Shown piece by piece: positions 10,001 to 18,943 of a stretch of DNA of 64,000 nt. The notes beneath the pieces are model-generated. The model saw nothing but the letters and a program-made list of their open reading frames with translations. It was not told where the DNA came from and searched no databases. The first letter of the stretch is position 1; each line of letters opens with the position of its first letter. Origin of the DNA: Branchiostoma floridae (taxonomy: Eukaryota > Chordata > Leptocardii > Amphioxiformes > Branchiostomatidae); contig NC_049988.1 in the NCBI RefSeq assembly GCF_000003815.2, forward strand, positions 14,954,452 to 15,018,451. Direction: 5' to 3'. Made by a program: the position numbers and the translations under genes.

Positions 10001-12046
10001 AAATCATCGAGAGAGACATCGTGTCTACCGGTGTGTTTGAAGTCCTGGAGATGCCGTACCACATCCAGCCGGTGTCCATGCCGATGTCACTCGCACAGGT
10101 AAACAAATACACCTTCAAATAAGCTCACGGGAAAACATTTCTTGAACTTACACGCTGTTCACCAAAGTGACACGTTCCATTTACAAATCGTATTCATCAA
10201 TTCATGGCGAGTGAATTGTCGAACACATTCGCCTTCCATGTCAACTCATATCAATGCAGACATGAACCACATACAGATTAGTAGTTTCTGTCGTTACTTG
10301 TTAGAAAAACATAATGCTTGAAGTCAAATGTTGTTTAACAGAATGACTATATCCATTAACACACCACTGAAGACATTGAATCGGTAAATAACATTCAGTG
10401 TCCATGTCAACTCATGTCAATGGGGACGCAAACATATTTAGAATGGTGGCCGTTTTTGTGGTCAGCAAAGCATGACTGGTAGGCGTATTGCTTGAACTCA
10501 AAAGCTGTTATCATATCAGGCTGACTCGTTCCATTGACACACCGTTGGCGAGTATTGAAATCGGTAAATGGAATTCACTCTCCATGTTACTTTATACCAA
10601 TGTAAGGGTGAGCCATAGTCAGAAAGATTATATTTCTCGTGGTAGACGCATTTACTTTACTCAAACGCTGTCAATTAGAATGATACGTTCCATCCACATG
10701 CGGCTAATGCTGGGTGAAAGTGCAAGTAACAATGTCACCGCATGTCAGTGTAGACGTCCACAACGGTTGTCGAAAACAATTATGACTCTTTCAATGAATG
10801 AATGAAGACCTTGATGATACATACTAGGTTAAGTACACGTCAAACAAAAGATGCAATATCAACCAACGCAAGAATCGTATGCTACGAGTAATAAGGCTCC
10901 CTTTCCACTAGACGGCGATCGCGCTGCGTTTTCACTGCGACCGTACCTTCGCTTTTACACTGGGTATACCATACAAAACGTAAAGGTGTGAATGAAAAGA
11001 CATCAAAACACTCAAAGTGTAGAAAGATTCGTTTCTTTTCTATACAATTCGTTGAGCGATCTGTCGAATTTTAGGTCACAGAGAGAGCGCGGTGAGAGCA
11101 CCGTCTTGGCGGAAAGGGGGTATAAGTGAATTCGACTTCTTCTCGCTTCTTTGTGAAACTGAGACTTAGTGTAAAATGTGCTTCCGTGACGAGACAATCC
11201 TCCTGTTGTACAGATCGTGACACCCATCAACCCAGAGAAGCCGACTGCAGCGAAGAGGTCGGTACAGACGTGGGTAGTGGTGCTGTCTGTAATGAGTGGG
11301 CTATTACTGCTGGTTCTAGCAGTTCTACTGTTGTGGAAGGTACGGATTAGTCACAATGTCGATCTAAATTTACTTCGGCATAAGTTCATGGATGACGGCA
11401 ATCAGCATGGGTTCATGTTGGGTGACGGAAATCGGCATGGGTTCGTGTTGGGTGAAGTAGGACTTGTATAAAAACTTGATACTGTACGTTGGGTAAACTA
11501 CATCTGATATTAGCTCATATGATGTGTGAAATTTTGTATAAAAACTCCGTCTTGTCCTTTCTTACACCCTTTGACAACACTTGAAGTATATGTCACTAAC
11601 ATAACATACCATGCCCTATTGTAATATGACTTATTGTGATCTTGAGGAATCAAACTAACTAAGTTCTCCAACTAAAAGAATGACTACTTGGAATTCTCGA
11701 CCTAGCTTCCCCAGTCTTCGTCAGCAGAACTATTACTGTACTTCACATACAATGAATGAAAGAAAGAGAGAAAGAAAGAACGAAAGAAAGAAAGAAAAAG
11801 AAAGAAAGAAACAATAAATGAAGGAACGAGCGAGATGTCTGTTTTCTGTTGTAGGCTGGTTTCTTCAAACGAAAGTACAAGCAGCTCATGGACTACAATG
11901 GCTACTTGGATCCGGACGACGACGACGATGAAAATGACGTCATTGCCTTTTGCAAAGAACGCTGGGAACAGCTGGTGTCCGGTTTCATGTCTTGTTGGGA
12001 CTGGATGGACAGAAGGGTGACCAATCTAAGGGACCGTTACTACTGA
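127..12046 (+). CDS. Integrin alpha subunit, 3' portion (19 exons, 5' end outside window)
   Basis: Cell-surface adhesion receptor subunit that pairs with an integrin beta chain to bind matrix ligands. Exons: 127-224, 719-809, 989-1034, 1358-1462, 1653-1708, 1870-2009, 2569-2691, 2876-2943, 3344-3491, 3908-3985, 4288-4367, 4661-4750, 5089-5212, 5449-5625, 5953-6063, 6594-6701, 9988-10098, 11214-11339, 11855-12046. Every junction has AG/GT and the phases join without a break, giving 689 complete codons then TGA. Order of parts: last FG-GAP propeller repeats, thigh (starts near RTRPVLRVHSTVTVEP), calf-1 (NAGEGAYEA, CELGNPM), calf-2 with a basic RKRR site, transmembrane helix, GFFKR. GEGAYEA, LGNPM and FRDKLTPI-like (LRDKLTPI) phrases recall the alphaV/alpha5/alpha8 RGD-binding group, but the laminin-binding group shares several, so the clade is tentative. 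No inserted I domain is seen in the visible part. Confidence 0.95.
433..556. repeat. Hairpin MITE fragment ending at an assembly gap
   Basis: Imperfect inverted repeat in an integrin intron: actctccaagcagaggttg on the left, and its reverse complement-like partner (cctcctctgtttggagagta) on the right, around a ~45-base loop. A related arm occurs alone near 17289-17318 (taacctccgcttggagagta). The right flank is the N run, which suggests the hairpin disturbed assembly. Confidence 0.7.
557..656. other. Assembly gap of 100 N
   Basis: Exactly 100 N bases inside the integrin intron between exons 127-224 and 719-809. The round number suggests a placeholder of unknown true length. The flanking exons remain in phase, but a missing exon cannot be excluded. 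Confidence 0.99.
1358..4750 (+). CDS. Integrin exons for thigh and calf-1 domains
   Basis: Nine exons (1358-1462, 1653-1708, 1870-2009, 2569-2691, 2876-2943, 3344-3491, 3908-3985, 4288-4367, 4661-4750). They encode the Ig-like thigh domain and most of calf-1. Paired cysteines are placed as in the family: KLCKLRDG...CFNITECF, KCEKSQAYI, then ILKECGRDNICDTDL at the thigh-calf hinge (genu). The calf-1 signature is NAGEGAYEA, followed by CTNDFGAVKCELGNPM. Exon lengths keep phase throughout (0, 1 and 2 junctions all resolve). Confidence 0.93.
2336..2480 (+). repeat. SINE 3' tail fragment
   Basis: Contains gagtcggggacctttccggtg and tgagtggatcaaaccaaatc. This matches the 3' body of the tRNA-derived SINE seen more fully at 48197 and 60857. 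It lies in the integrin intron before exon 2569-2691 and lacks the promoter half. Confidence 0.55.
4836..5017 (+). repeat. GT-rich microsatellite
   Basis: Interrupted (GT)n tract in the integrin intron between exons 4661-4750 and 5089-5212. Apparent open frames here on both strands are low-complexity VCVC or HTHT artefacts. Confidence 0.95.
5089..6701 (+). CDS. Integrin exons for calf-2 with furin-type cleavage site
   Basis: Exons 5089-5212, 5449-5625, 5953-6063 and 6594-6701. The phrase FRHIYE joined to ILSTGPSTIGKSEL is the family's H-Y-E...N-x-G-P-S calf-2 strand. Exon 5953-6063 encodes QTRKRRQVSKAA: RKRR fits the proprotein-convertase consensus that splits non-I-domain integrin alpha chains into heavy and light chains. 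The next exon, DCTTARCMLITC, supplies cysteines that in relatives keep the two chains joined. Cleavage is inferred from family behaviour. Confidence 0.9.
6720..7180 (+). repeat. Intronic duplicated segment, copy 1
   Basis: Shares diverged text with 9250-9880: cgcattttcgttagctcatg against cgcattttcgttagttcatg, catttgcacttcaaattta against catttgcacttcaaagtta, and a ccacgtct block, all in the same order. This is an old direct duplication within the integrin intron, with different MITEs inserted between and within the copies. Confidence 0.65.
7549..7722. mobile_element. MITE with TA target site (pogo/Tigger-like ends)
   Basis: 174 bp bounded by TA on both sides. The terminal inverted repeats are cagtagaagccgcttaattg against cagtggaagccagttaattg, each then continuing into cac. 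The interior has no coding potential. A second copy occurs at 53292-53437. The CAGTRGAA-type end and TA duplication fit Tc1/mariner-pogo elements; the family name is inference. Confidence 0.8.
7918..8740. mobile_element. Inverted-repeat element with 20-bp ends
   Basis: The left end cttatacccgcctcacatta is an exact reverse complement of the right end taatgtgaggcgggtataag. The 823-bp interior has no convincing gene. A second element (8737-8955) abuts and overlaps its right end. Confidence 0.7.
8737..8955. mobile_element. MITE with ~40-bp terminal inverted repeats
   Basis: 219 bp starting taagggcgcggtcacatagg and ending with its near-perfect reverse complement (cctatgtgaccccgccctta). The arms continue inward through gtcgtgcgatcgtcgtacga. 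Non-coding. Confidence 0.85.
9250..9880 (+). repeat. Intronic duplicated segment, copy 2
   Basis: Diverged partner of 6720-7180. It is longer because it contains the ~213-base inverted-repeat MITE at 9494-9706, absent from copy 1, so that MITE probably arrived after the duplication. Confidence 0.6.
9494..9706. mobile_element. MITE with TACTGTAAATGCA ends and TTCGCGG interior
   Basis: 213 bp with inverted ends tactgtaaatgca and tgcatttacagta, and several interior ttcgcggt / accgcgaa blocks. Elements of this look recur in invertebrate genomes. It has no coding content. Confidence 0.85.
9988..10098 (+). CDS. Integrin exon, membrane-proximal calf-2
   Basis: An 111-base, phase-0 exon encoding DVHKKIIERDIVSTGVFEVL and then MPYHIQP, between consensus acceptor tgtccag and donor gtaaac. 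It continues calf-2 toward the membrane, and V-F-E-V-L-E-M-P-Y resembles the conserved F-x-V-x-E-x-P-Y strand of other alpha subunits. It is isolated by a 3.3-kb upstream intron full of small inverted-repeat elements and a 1.1-kb downstream intron with a tandem array. Confidence 0.88.
10135..10760 (+). repeat. Diverged tandem repeat, ~172-bp unit, about 4 copies
   Basis: The motif 'cttgaa-ct-gctgtt' followed by gttccatt-acacac and ccatgtcaactcatatcaatg recurs near 10141, 10318, 10490 and 10660. It lies within the integrin intron before the transmembrane exon. No sensible coding frame is conserved across the units. Confidence 0.7.
10893..11124. mobile_element. Type-B MITE (ccctttccactag ends)
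   Basis: Inverted ends ggctccctttccactag and the complementary ggcggaaagggggtata. The interior phrase acaattcgttgagcgatctg is shared with the copy at 28937-29229 and, more distantly, with the type-A MITEs. It sits about 90 bp upstream of the transmembrane exon. Confidence 0.7.
11214..11339 (+). CDS. Integrin transmembrane exon
   Basis: Phase-0 exon of 126 bases. It encodes a short extracellular stalk (IVTPINPEKPTAAKRSVQT) and then a hydrophobic helix beginning W-V-V-V-L-S-V-M-S-G and ending L-L-L-W-K. The tryptophan opening and the small-residue S-x-S-G stretch are usual for integrin alpha helices. The exon ends exactly before the GFFKR codons, a common intron position in this family. Confidence 0.92.
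11756..11816 (+). repeat. (GAAA)n microsatellite
   Basis: Purine-rich simple repeat just before the polypyrimidine tract and acceptor of the last integrin exon. Confidence 0.95.
11855..12046 (+). CDS. Integrin terminal exon: GFFKR motif and cytoplasmic tail
   Basis: Acceptor gttgtag, then A-G-F-F-K-R-K-Y-K-Q. GFFKR is the conserved membrane-proximal clasp that contacts the beta subunit. The tail is long, about 60 residues, and unlike vertebrate alphaV or alpha5 tails. It has a run of five aspartates (DPDDDDDEND), then a W/C/F-rich stretch (CKERWEQLVSGFMSCWDWM), and ends RDRYY before TGA. I do not recognise this tail. The terminal tyrosines and acidic run are visible; any signalling role is inference. 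Confidence 0.93.
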   Translation, partial: AGFFKRKYKQLMDYNGYLDPDDDDDENDVIAFCKERWEQLVSGFMSCWDWMDRRVTNLRDRYY

Positions 12047-12642
12047 TCACGTGACTATTGGGCATTGCGATTGGTCTAAACTGAACGGTCTAAATGCTAA
12101 GTGTTTTGGTGGGATGACAGTTGAGTAAAGTTAGCAGCCAGTTCGGAACGTAGACATTCCTTATCAGTTATCAGCCTTGAGAAAATTCTGCAATATTTTT
12201 ACATCATATCGCAAGGCTAATCGTCTAAGGCTCTACGTTATGGCCTTTCTTTGTTTCTTCCAAGGCTATGTTATATAACATGGTGGATTATGGCTAGAGC
12301 TAGACAAATAGTTTGATATTATCTTATCTCGTGGGTAATTTTGTGAAACATTTCATGAGACATTAGAAGGCTACAAGAAGAATGTGTGTTGAAAGGTCTG
12401 TGATTAGCAGTTTTCTTTAAATGTCAGCTATATATCGTATTGCCATGTTGAATCTTAGAATTGCCTTTTCGTTAGCTTTACCTTTGGAAACATTATCACT
12501 CGAGATTTTAAAGTGCTGCCGAGAACGATTGTTGTTGCATTTACAACGTAGTTTCAAAACTTTAGATTTCAAGTTTGTAGATGAAACAAAATACGTTACA
12601 TTTCAACTAGCTTTACATACTGTTAGATGTATTGGCTTACAA

Positions 12643-12648
12643 AATAAA
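12643..12648 (+). promoter_or_regulatory. Candidate polyadenylation signal for the integrin gene
   Basis: AATAAA about 600 bases after the stop codon, followed by T- and GT-containing sequence. It is the first canonical hexamer I see downstream of the integrin stop, so a 3' UTR of about 0.6 kb is plausible. Confidence 0.45.
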
Positions 12649-12981
12649 CCATTTCTCACGTGGTTTACAGATGCATTGTAATGACGAGTATGTAAATCCA
12701 TCTGCATGATGAGCATATTCGATATTTACTTTGCATACAAACATTTGTGCGATGTGCTTTGAATGTATCTTTTAATATCTCTATTTGATAGGAACATCTG
12801 TGTTTGACTCTTTGCTATCGCGATACTTTGAGATATTTTGTCAATGAAATTGAATTTTTAGGAACTTTCTGACTGAAATGTCAGATACTTGCTGAGTCTG
12901 ATTGTGTACTAGATGCCTGCTGGTTCAGGAAATAGTGGGGACAGCAGAACAGAGTCCTTGAACTTGCTTGAAAGTTGCTAC

Positions 12982-13233
12982 AGGTGGTATCTCGCTGCGC
13001 TTGGGGCACCGGTGCGGCACTGTAGGGTTCGTTCATCGCGGCACTGTTGTATTATTTTATCCGATTTATTCATAATGTAGATATTGCGTAATACGTAAAA
13101 CTACATATGACTTAGAAGACAACAAAATACGCAAAATGTAAGAAAATTCGTCCTTATCTCTGCAATTCGTTGAGTAATCTTTCGAACCCCGCAGTGCCGC
13201 ACTGGTGCCCCAAGTGCAGTGAGATACCACTTT
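12982..13233. mobile_element. Type-A MITE, copy 1
   Basis: ~250 bp with inverted ends (ggtggtatctcgctgcgctt / agtgcagtgagataccac). The core includes tattgcgtaatacgtaaaac, cttagaagacaacaaaatac and attcgttgagtaatctttcg. This copy carries the 'gcggcac / ccggtgc' version of the ends. The same core recurs six more times in the window. Confidence 0.85.
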
Positions 13234-14206
13234 AATTCAGTAGGCTTTGATATTGTTGCTATGGATTTTTTAATGTTTGTTGCGATAATTCCTATCCTGA
13301 TCCTAAAATTAAAAATGTATTCAAACTGTTTTGAATATTCTGATGTTGCGTATGATCTTTACAGGTTTGTAGTACACAAGTATACGTATGTAGGGTGGTT
13401 GAAGCACAGGGCATTTTATCTTTTGACGCCCATGGCACTGTCTCATATCATACTAATAGATGCAGTTTTCTTCTCATAATGTTGTAAGATGTGCGCATTA
13501 TTACAAAATGATAAAATATGACCTTCGGCGACGCTTTGGGCGTTTAATTTTGGCGCGGAATTTTGGAGCATTAGAAAAAAATGCCTTGGCAATTTTACGA
13601 TTCGTCGAGTCTTTCTGATCGTATCGGGTGTGAAGAGACGCTAACCTCCAATATCCACTACGTGTTAGAGACGTGGAATGTTCTTCGTATGCGTGTTCAG
13701 TGAATAGGACCTGTCATATCAATCCTAGGAAACGCAATATCCAGCTAATATCCAGTTACACATAAACTGTAGCAAGCCCTTTTCCAGAGGGTAACGACAC
13801 CAGTCAATGTCAAGGCAACTGTGAGATTCGTGAGTTTTTTTCTTTACATTGTGGGCGATTCGTGTCTTATGTGGGCGTGTTTTTAATGGCTCTACAGTAA
13901 TTGTAACAGGAAATGCACCGATATACCATCCATTTAAGGTGGGAAACATTTTGCACATAGCATGACAAATGCCAACAGCTTCAATAGTCTCGTCGGTAAA
14001 CACTTTTAATGTTTACGACTGTCCAAATGGAATTTCTGAACGACATAAAAACACGTTGTTGACATTTTATGCCAATTCTCAGTTAGGGTATGACACTTAT
14101 GAAATATTACTGCTATTAGAGATAGACATTTCGAGTCCTCCTGCAGCTAGATACCGAATATCTGTCAAATGTACCTGTCAGTGGGAACAGAATTCGTGGC
14201 TTGTGG
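13234..14206. other. Intergenic stretch, nothing recognised
   Basis: AT-rich DNA without a supported gene. Short open frames here have no recognisable domain or splice structure. Confidence 0.6.
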
Positions 14207-14375
14207 TGTAACTCGCGTTAGGCTCGGAATCTAGAGGTCAGGAGTTCGATACCCGCCGTGCCCCGACGTTGTGCCCTTGGGAAAGGCCCTTTACACTAAC
14301 ACTACCTTCCTCACTTCACCCAGGTGTAAAAATGGGTACCTAACTTAGGTCGGGAAGGTAAAAAAAAGACTACCT
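14207..14375 (+). mobile_element. SINE copy, degenerate
   Basis: tRNA-like head with a B-box-like ggagttcgatacccg, followed by the family body ttgtgcccttgggaaaggc, cttcctcacttc and ccaggtgtaaaaatgggtac. The same order occurs at 48197-48627. The A box is decayed and the 3' tail is missing. Confidence 0.75.
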
Positions 14376-16129
14376 TTACCTTCTGTCCCTTGTGTAGTTG
14401 GCCTGTTTGAAATAAAAGGAATCTGATAAACTGGCCATGATAGACGCCATCTTAATGACCGAAAACATTGCTTGCTATGTACGTACGTAATTATTATTAT
14501 TTTTCTATTTGCTTTTGGACAGACAAGGACAATGTGGCACTGCATTCAAGTTAGTAGCTTAATATTAACAGTACCACATACACAATAGAGACAGAAGGTA
14601 AAAATAGTCTTTTCTTTTATCTCCCCTACCTAAGTTATTAACTTGAGTGAGTGCAGTGCCACATTGTCCTCGTCTGTCCAATAGCAAATAGAAAAAAATC
14701 TACTTATCATCTAATATGCTATTGTAACATATCGTGTAAAAGAGTACGTACAACATCGTTGCAGTCTGCATATTTTATTGAATATCAAATATCATTTTTC
14801 TTACTTACAAGAATCACAATTATCTGACTAATCAATCCTACTAGTGTTACTTTCTACGATTTGACAAGAAATACGTAACCGACTACATGGATTATGATAT
14901 ACTGTCATGAGATTTCATGAAGTATTGTAGAGTACGCCATTCAAAGTTTCAAACTGAAATTGCAAGTTGATCCAAACTGTGTTAGTCCATACATCTTATA
15001 TTTCTTGTAGTATGGCATTTAAGATCTTTTCTTGTGCAATCTTTCTTGACTATTGAGCACAATAATGCTATTTTCCGTTTTACTCCCCCTGTTGCTCCAC
15101 AATCCTTCACGGTATACCTATAATGCTACTACATTGAGAAACTACTTTACAATACACTAAAATACATATTTTTCTTTTGTGTCATTGTCAACAAATTTGA
15201 CTATCCACATTCCACACCCAGGCACTGCATGGTACTCGTGACACAGACGCTTAAGACTATTAGACTATAAAAACTGCCACCAACTCTAAAATATGCAACT
15301 TACACAATGTACCTTAACGTGCATCAGACTATAAAACTGCTACCGACATCTAAAATACACATGTATCTGTTGAACTTACATACAATGTAGCATCAGAGCA
15401 GATACTGTATCAATTGTTAAGCAGGGCATTGTTGTAAACGTCACCAAAAATGTTCTTACCTAAGTTTTATTCGTCGCTATAGATATCTATCACGATTCTT
15501 CAAAACAAATGCAAAGCTGTACCTTTTTGCCACAAGTACGGTATTACAAACAGGAGTATCGTCGAGCACAATGCTTTTTAACTACTATCGTTCTCATGTC
15601 GCTTATACATAACGATACACCATACTACAAACTCTGATTTTAGCCATGCGGGAAAAATCTATGCATTAAAGAGCATATTACACGTCAATCACTACTCTTG
15701 GAACGTCACAAAAATATCGGCACGTATTACGTGACATATGTTAACAATAATACAATCCCCTCATATAGTGTATATGTTGATTAATTAGAAACTTATTATG
15801 CCTCCAACTTCCCTTGTCGACTATGAAATCTAATAGCTATAGATCTGATCATCGTTTACGACATTAATTTCTTGTTTTCTTCTTACAAAGTTACTCGCTT
15901 AAAATAGCATGACTCGGTACATCTGCTCCATACTTTTACATAATATTATCTCACAAATCCTTCTTGTTGCCTATACTATAGAAATGGTAATATCTAATTT
16001 ATTTTAGAAAAATCGTTTTTCTCTCAGCTTGGCGTATCAGCTAGCTTGATATGTCAAGCTCACACTGGAAACCCGCCTTGTGATGTCGTCAAAAGTGAGC
16101 CATAAGTGAAAATCTGTTCCCTAAAACGT
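14376..16129. other. Intergenic stretch, nothing recognised
   Basis: AT-rich sequence. The phrase acaaggacaatgtggcactgc near 14523 recurs inverted near 14652, a small diverged inverted duplication. No gene was found. Confidence 0.5.
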
Positions 16130-16138
16130 CAACAACGG

Positions 16139-16247
16139 TAGCCTGGAGTCCAGCCTTGTTCCGCTCCCGAGGGTCGCTACTTGTTGGGGAGTAGCGACCT
16201 TCGGGAGCGGAACCGGAACAAAGCTAACAAGGCTGGACTCCAGGCTA
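16139..16247. mobile_element. Palindromic MITE with 9-bp target duplication
   Basis: 109 bp, nearly all inverted repeat: tagcctggagtccagccttg at the left and caaggctggactccaggcta at the right, with a second paired block (ccgctcccga / tcgggagcgg) inside. It is flanked by exact 9-bp direct repeats CAACAACGG at 16130-16138 and 16248-16256. A 9-bp duplication is typical of Mutator-like elements; that assignment is inference. Confidence 0.88.
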
Positions 16248-16419
16248 CAACAACGGACCAACAGATCTTCTTGTTGGTGGGAAGGAAGTATGAAAGTGAA
16301 CTTGCTACCTTTCCGCTGGCACTTTGTGGCAAGTTCTGGAAAATAGTTTTCGCTACCCTACTTACAGCTTCTCAAGGACGTGATGGTGTATATATAGACT
16401 AACTAAGCAACTGGGAAGA

Positions 16420-17190
16420 CACTTACTGGTAACCTTGACTTTGTACACGTGGGGTCAACCATGGTCAACCGTCTTTAGATTCATGGCACGAAGAAGTATA
16501 ACGGAAATTGGTCTGCTCATCATGACTGTGGTAGAACATTAAGGCTGCCAATAAACCACGATAGTACTTTTGGCACCTGGTCTCGAGCCAAAGTTTGCTC
16601 CTGCCAAATATTTTCCACAACGCTGTCTTTAGAAAGTTCATTCGCACACGAGGGGAAAGAAGCACGTCAAATTCCACGCATGAGCAAAACCCAACGGAGC
16701 AAAATTCTGGCGAAGCTAAAATTTGGCGGAGCAGAGATTTGGCTCTCCACCAGCTCCTCCCTGCCAGTCGCAAATCTGGCTCACTGGGGAGGGTTTTGAA
16801 TAAGACTACCGGTACCGCTGATCACATTATGCAAGGTCGTTGAAGAAGGTTATTTGATGCGCCATAATATTTACATTGTACATATCCAGTTGCTTTGTGA
16901 CTACTATTTGGGGCAACTGCAAGGTCATTCATAGACGCCAGTAGTGATGAGTGCTTCACTTCGGCTCACAGATTCTTATTTCGAAGAATGTCTTACAACT
17001 TAACAGGTCATGCCAACAATGCCAATCGTCGTTGATATCTACAACATATACAATATAGTTTATCACCTTTCAGTGTTATCATGTCTACCATCTATACACT
17101 TGGCGTTTCCGAGCAGACATGTTAGGCACTCTTCCCGGTAACACAACTGGCAAACAAAGTTGAACTTATCTTTTAGTACCTAAAATGGCC
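16420..17190 (+). repeat. Large diverged tandem duplication, unit 1
   Basis: Begins ggtaaccttgactttgtaca and continues through tcatggcacgaagaag, gatagtacttttggcacc, aaggtcgttgaagaagg and a gccaacaatgccaatcgtcg block. The same ordered blocks occur from 17352 and from 18944. Non-coding. Confidence 0.75.
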
Positions 17191-17351
17191 AATAAAACCC
17201 ATTAGTCTCCTAGCCCAGTGGACTTCAATGAACATGACAAAGGAGAAAGCCCGATGAAAAGACTAGAAAACGTAAAAAAAGCCGGAGCCTAACCTCCGCT
17301 TGGAGAGTATTGAGGTAAGAAAAAAAAAACAAGACGAGTAAAACAGAGTAA

Positions 17352-18605
17352 CACATATTGGCAACCTTGACTTTGTACATGTGGGGTCAACCATGGTCAA
17401 CCGTATTAAGATTCATGGCACGAAGAAGCGACGGCAATTGATCTGCTCATCATGGCTGTGGTAGAGTATTTAACTCCGATAATAACCCTGATAGTACTCT
17501 TGGCACCCGGTGTCAAGTCAAACTATGCCCATGCCAAACAAATATTTGCCACAACGCTGCCTGACTTTTCAAATAGTTGAGTCAAGGGGATAAAATTTGG
17601 CGGGGCAGAAATTTGGCTCCACACTGCGGCTCTTCCTTGCCAGATACAAATCTCGCGCACTGACCAGGGTTTATGCAATAAGACTTCCGCTGCTCACCTT
17701 TACTGCAAGGTCGTTGATGAAGGTTAGATTAGAAGGTAATTAGACACGCCATAATAGTTACATATCCAGTTTCTTGTGTAACTACTTTTTGGCTCAACTG
17801 CAAGGTCATTCATTGACGTCAGCAGATTAGAAGTCCACTTCGACTCACTGCTTCTCATTTGGAAGGTTGTCTAACAGCTTTACATGCCGCGCCAACAATG
17901 CCAATCATCGTTGATATATATACATGCAATATAGTACATTGCCATCCATAACCTTGGCCTTTCCAAACATAGATGTTTGGCACTCTTCCCAGTTACATAC
18001 CTGGCACACAGAAGAAGGACACTAATAATCACTGCCATGTGACGTTTCACACACCTCTTTTCTAGGTTTCCGATACTTTTAAAAGTCTTGTGCAACTATG
18101 GACGTCGGTAAAGTACGTGTCTGCTTTGGTTTACTGGGTTTCCATTGCTAGGTCACATCAAATGCCAACAACATAACGTGCTATATGCACGGTGATTCGA
18201 TGCTCACTTTACCTCGAGTTCTATGACTTCTATGGGATACTGAGAAAACCCTTCAAGGGACGAAACTGCCTACTTTGCTTCTATTTTTGTCATTCATAAA
18301 CTTGGACTTTCAAACCAATTATTGTTTGTCACTCTTCCCAATTATATACATGGCACAGAGAGGAGAACGTATCTTTTTCTAACAAAAACGCCAAAACTGC
18401 TGACCGATATGGGTAGATACTTTCGAAGGTATTGTGCAACTATGGACGTCAGCAAAGTAGGTGTGAGCTTTGGGTTACTGGTTTTCAATTGCTAGATCAC
18501 ATCAGAAGGAAAACAATTACGTGCTTTATGCACAGCGTGTTGATGCCTACTTTACTCCTACTTCTAGTTCTATGGAATACAGAGAAAAGCCCCTCGCGGG
18601 ACGTA
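17352..18605 (+). repeat. Large diverged tandem duplication, unit 2
   Basis: Same block order as unit 1 (ggcaaccttgactttgtaca, then atggcacgaagaagc, gatagtactcttggcacc). It has an extra downstream part in which caactatggacgtc-g--aaagta and a g-tttccattgctaggtcac block occur twice, near 18094 and 18440. It is followed by a mariner-like MITE at 18606. Confidence 0.75.
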
Positions 18606-18830
18606 CGAGGGGTGATCAATAAGTTCTCTGCCCCACCTAGAAATGATAAGCACACCTCAAATTTTGAGGCACAACTTCATAGTATGGAGCCTTTTTATCC
18701 ATATCCTCCAAATTTCAAATCATTGCAGTCATTACTTTACAGGCATTCGTTTTTTTGCAAATCAGTTGAGTTGTGCTTATCATTTCTAAGTGGGACCGAG
18801 AACTTATTGATCACCCTTCGTTACACCCAG
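18606..18830. mobile_element. Mariner-like MITE
   Basis: 225 bp with ~55-bp imperfect inverted ends: cgaggggtgatcaataagtt against cgaagggtgatcaataagtt, continuing into tagaaatgataagcac on both. GGGTGATCAATAAGTTC-type ends resemble mariner termini. It is preceded by TA. No transposase is present. Confidence 0.8.
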
Positions 18831-18943
18831 AGAGTACAGGTTTTGCTAGCAGAGTTTCTTGGAATAGGTCGTGACCCACATCAGATAGAGGTCGTAATGC
18901 CTTCATTTACGTACGAGTGTGTATGGACGGACTAAATAGCACA

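Noticed and set aside
18432-18935. 167-codon + strand frame
   Set aside because: It crosses a diverged tandem unit and the whole mariner-like MITE; no domain is recognisable.
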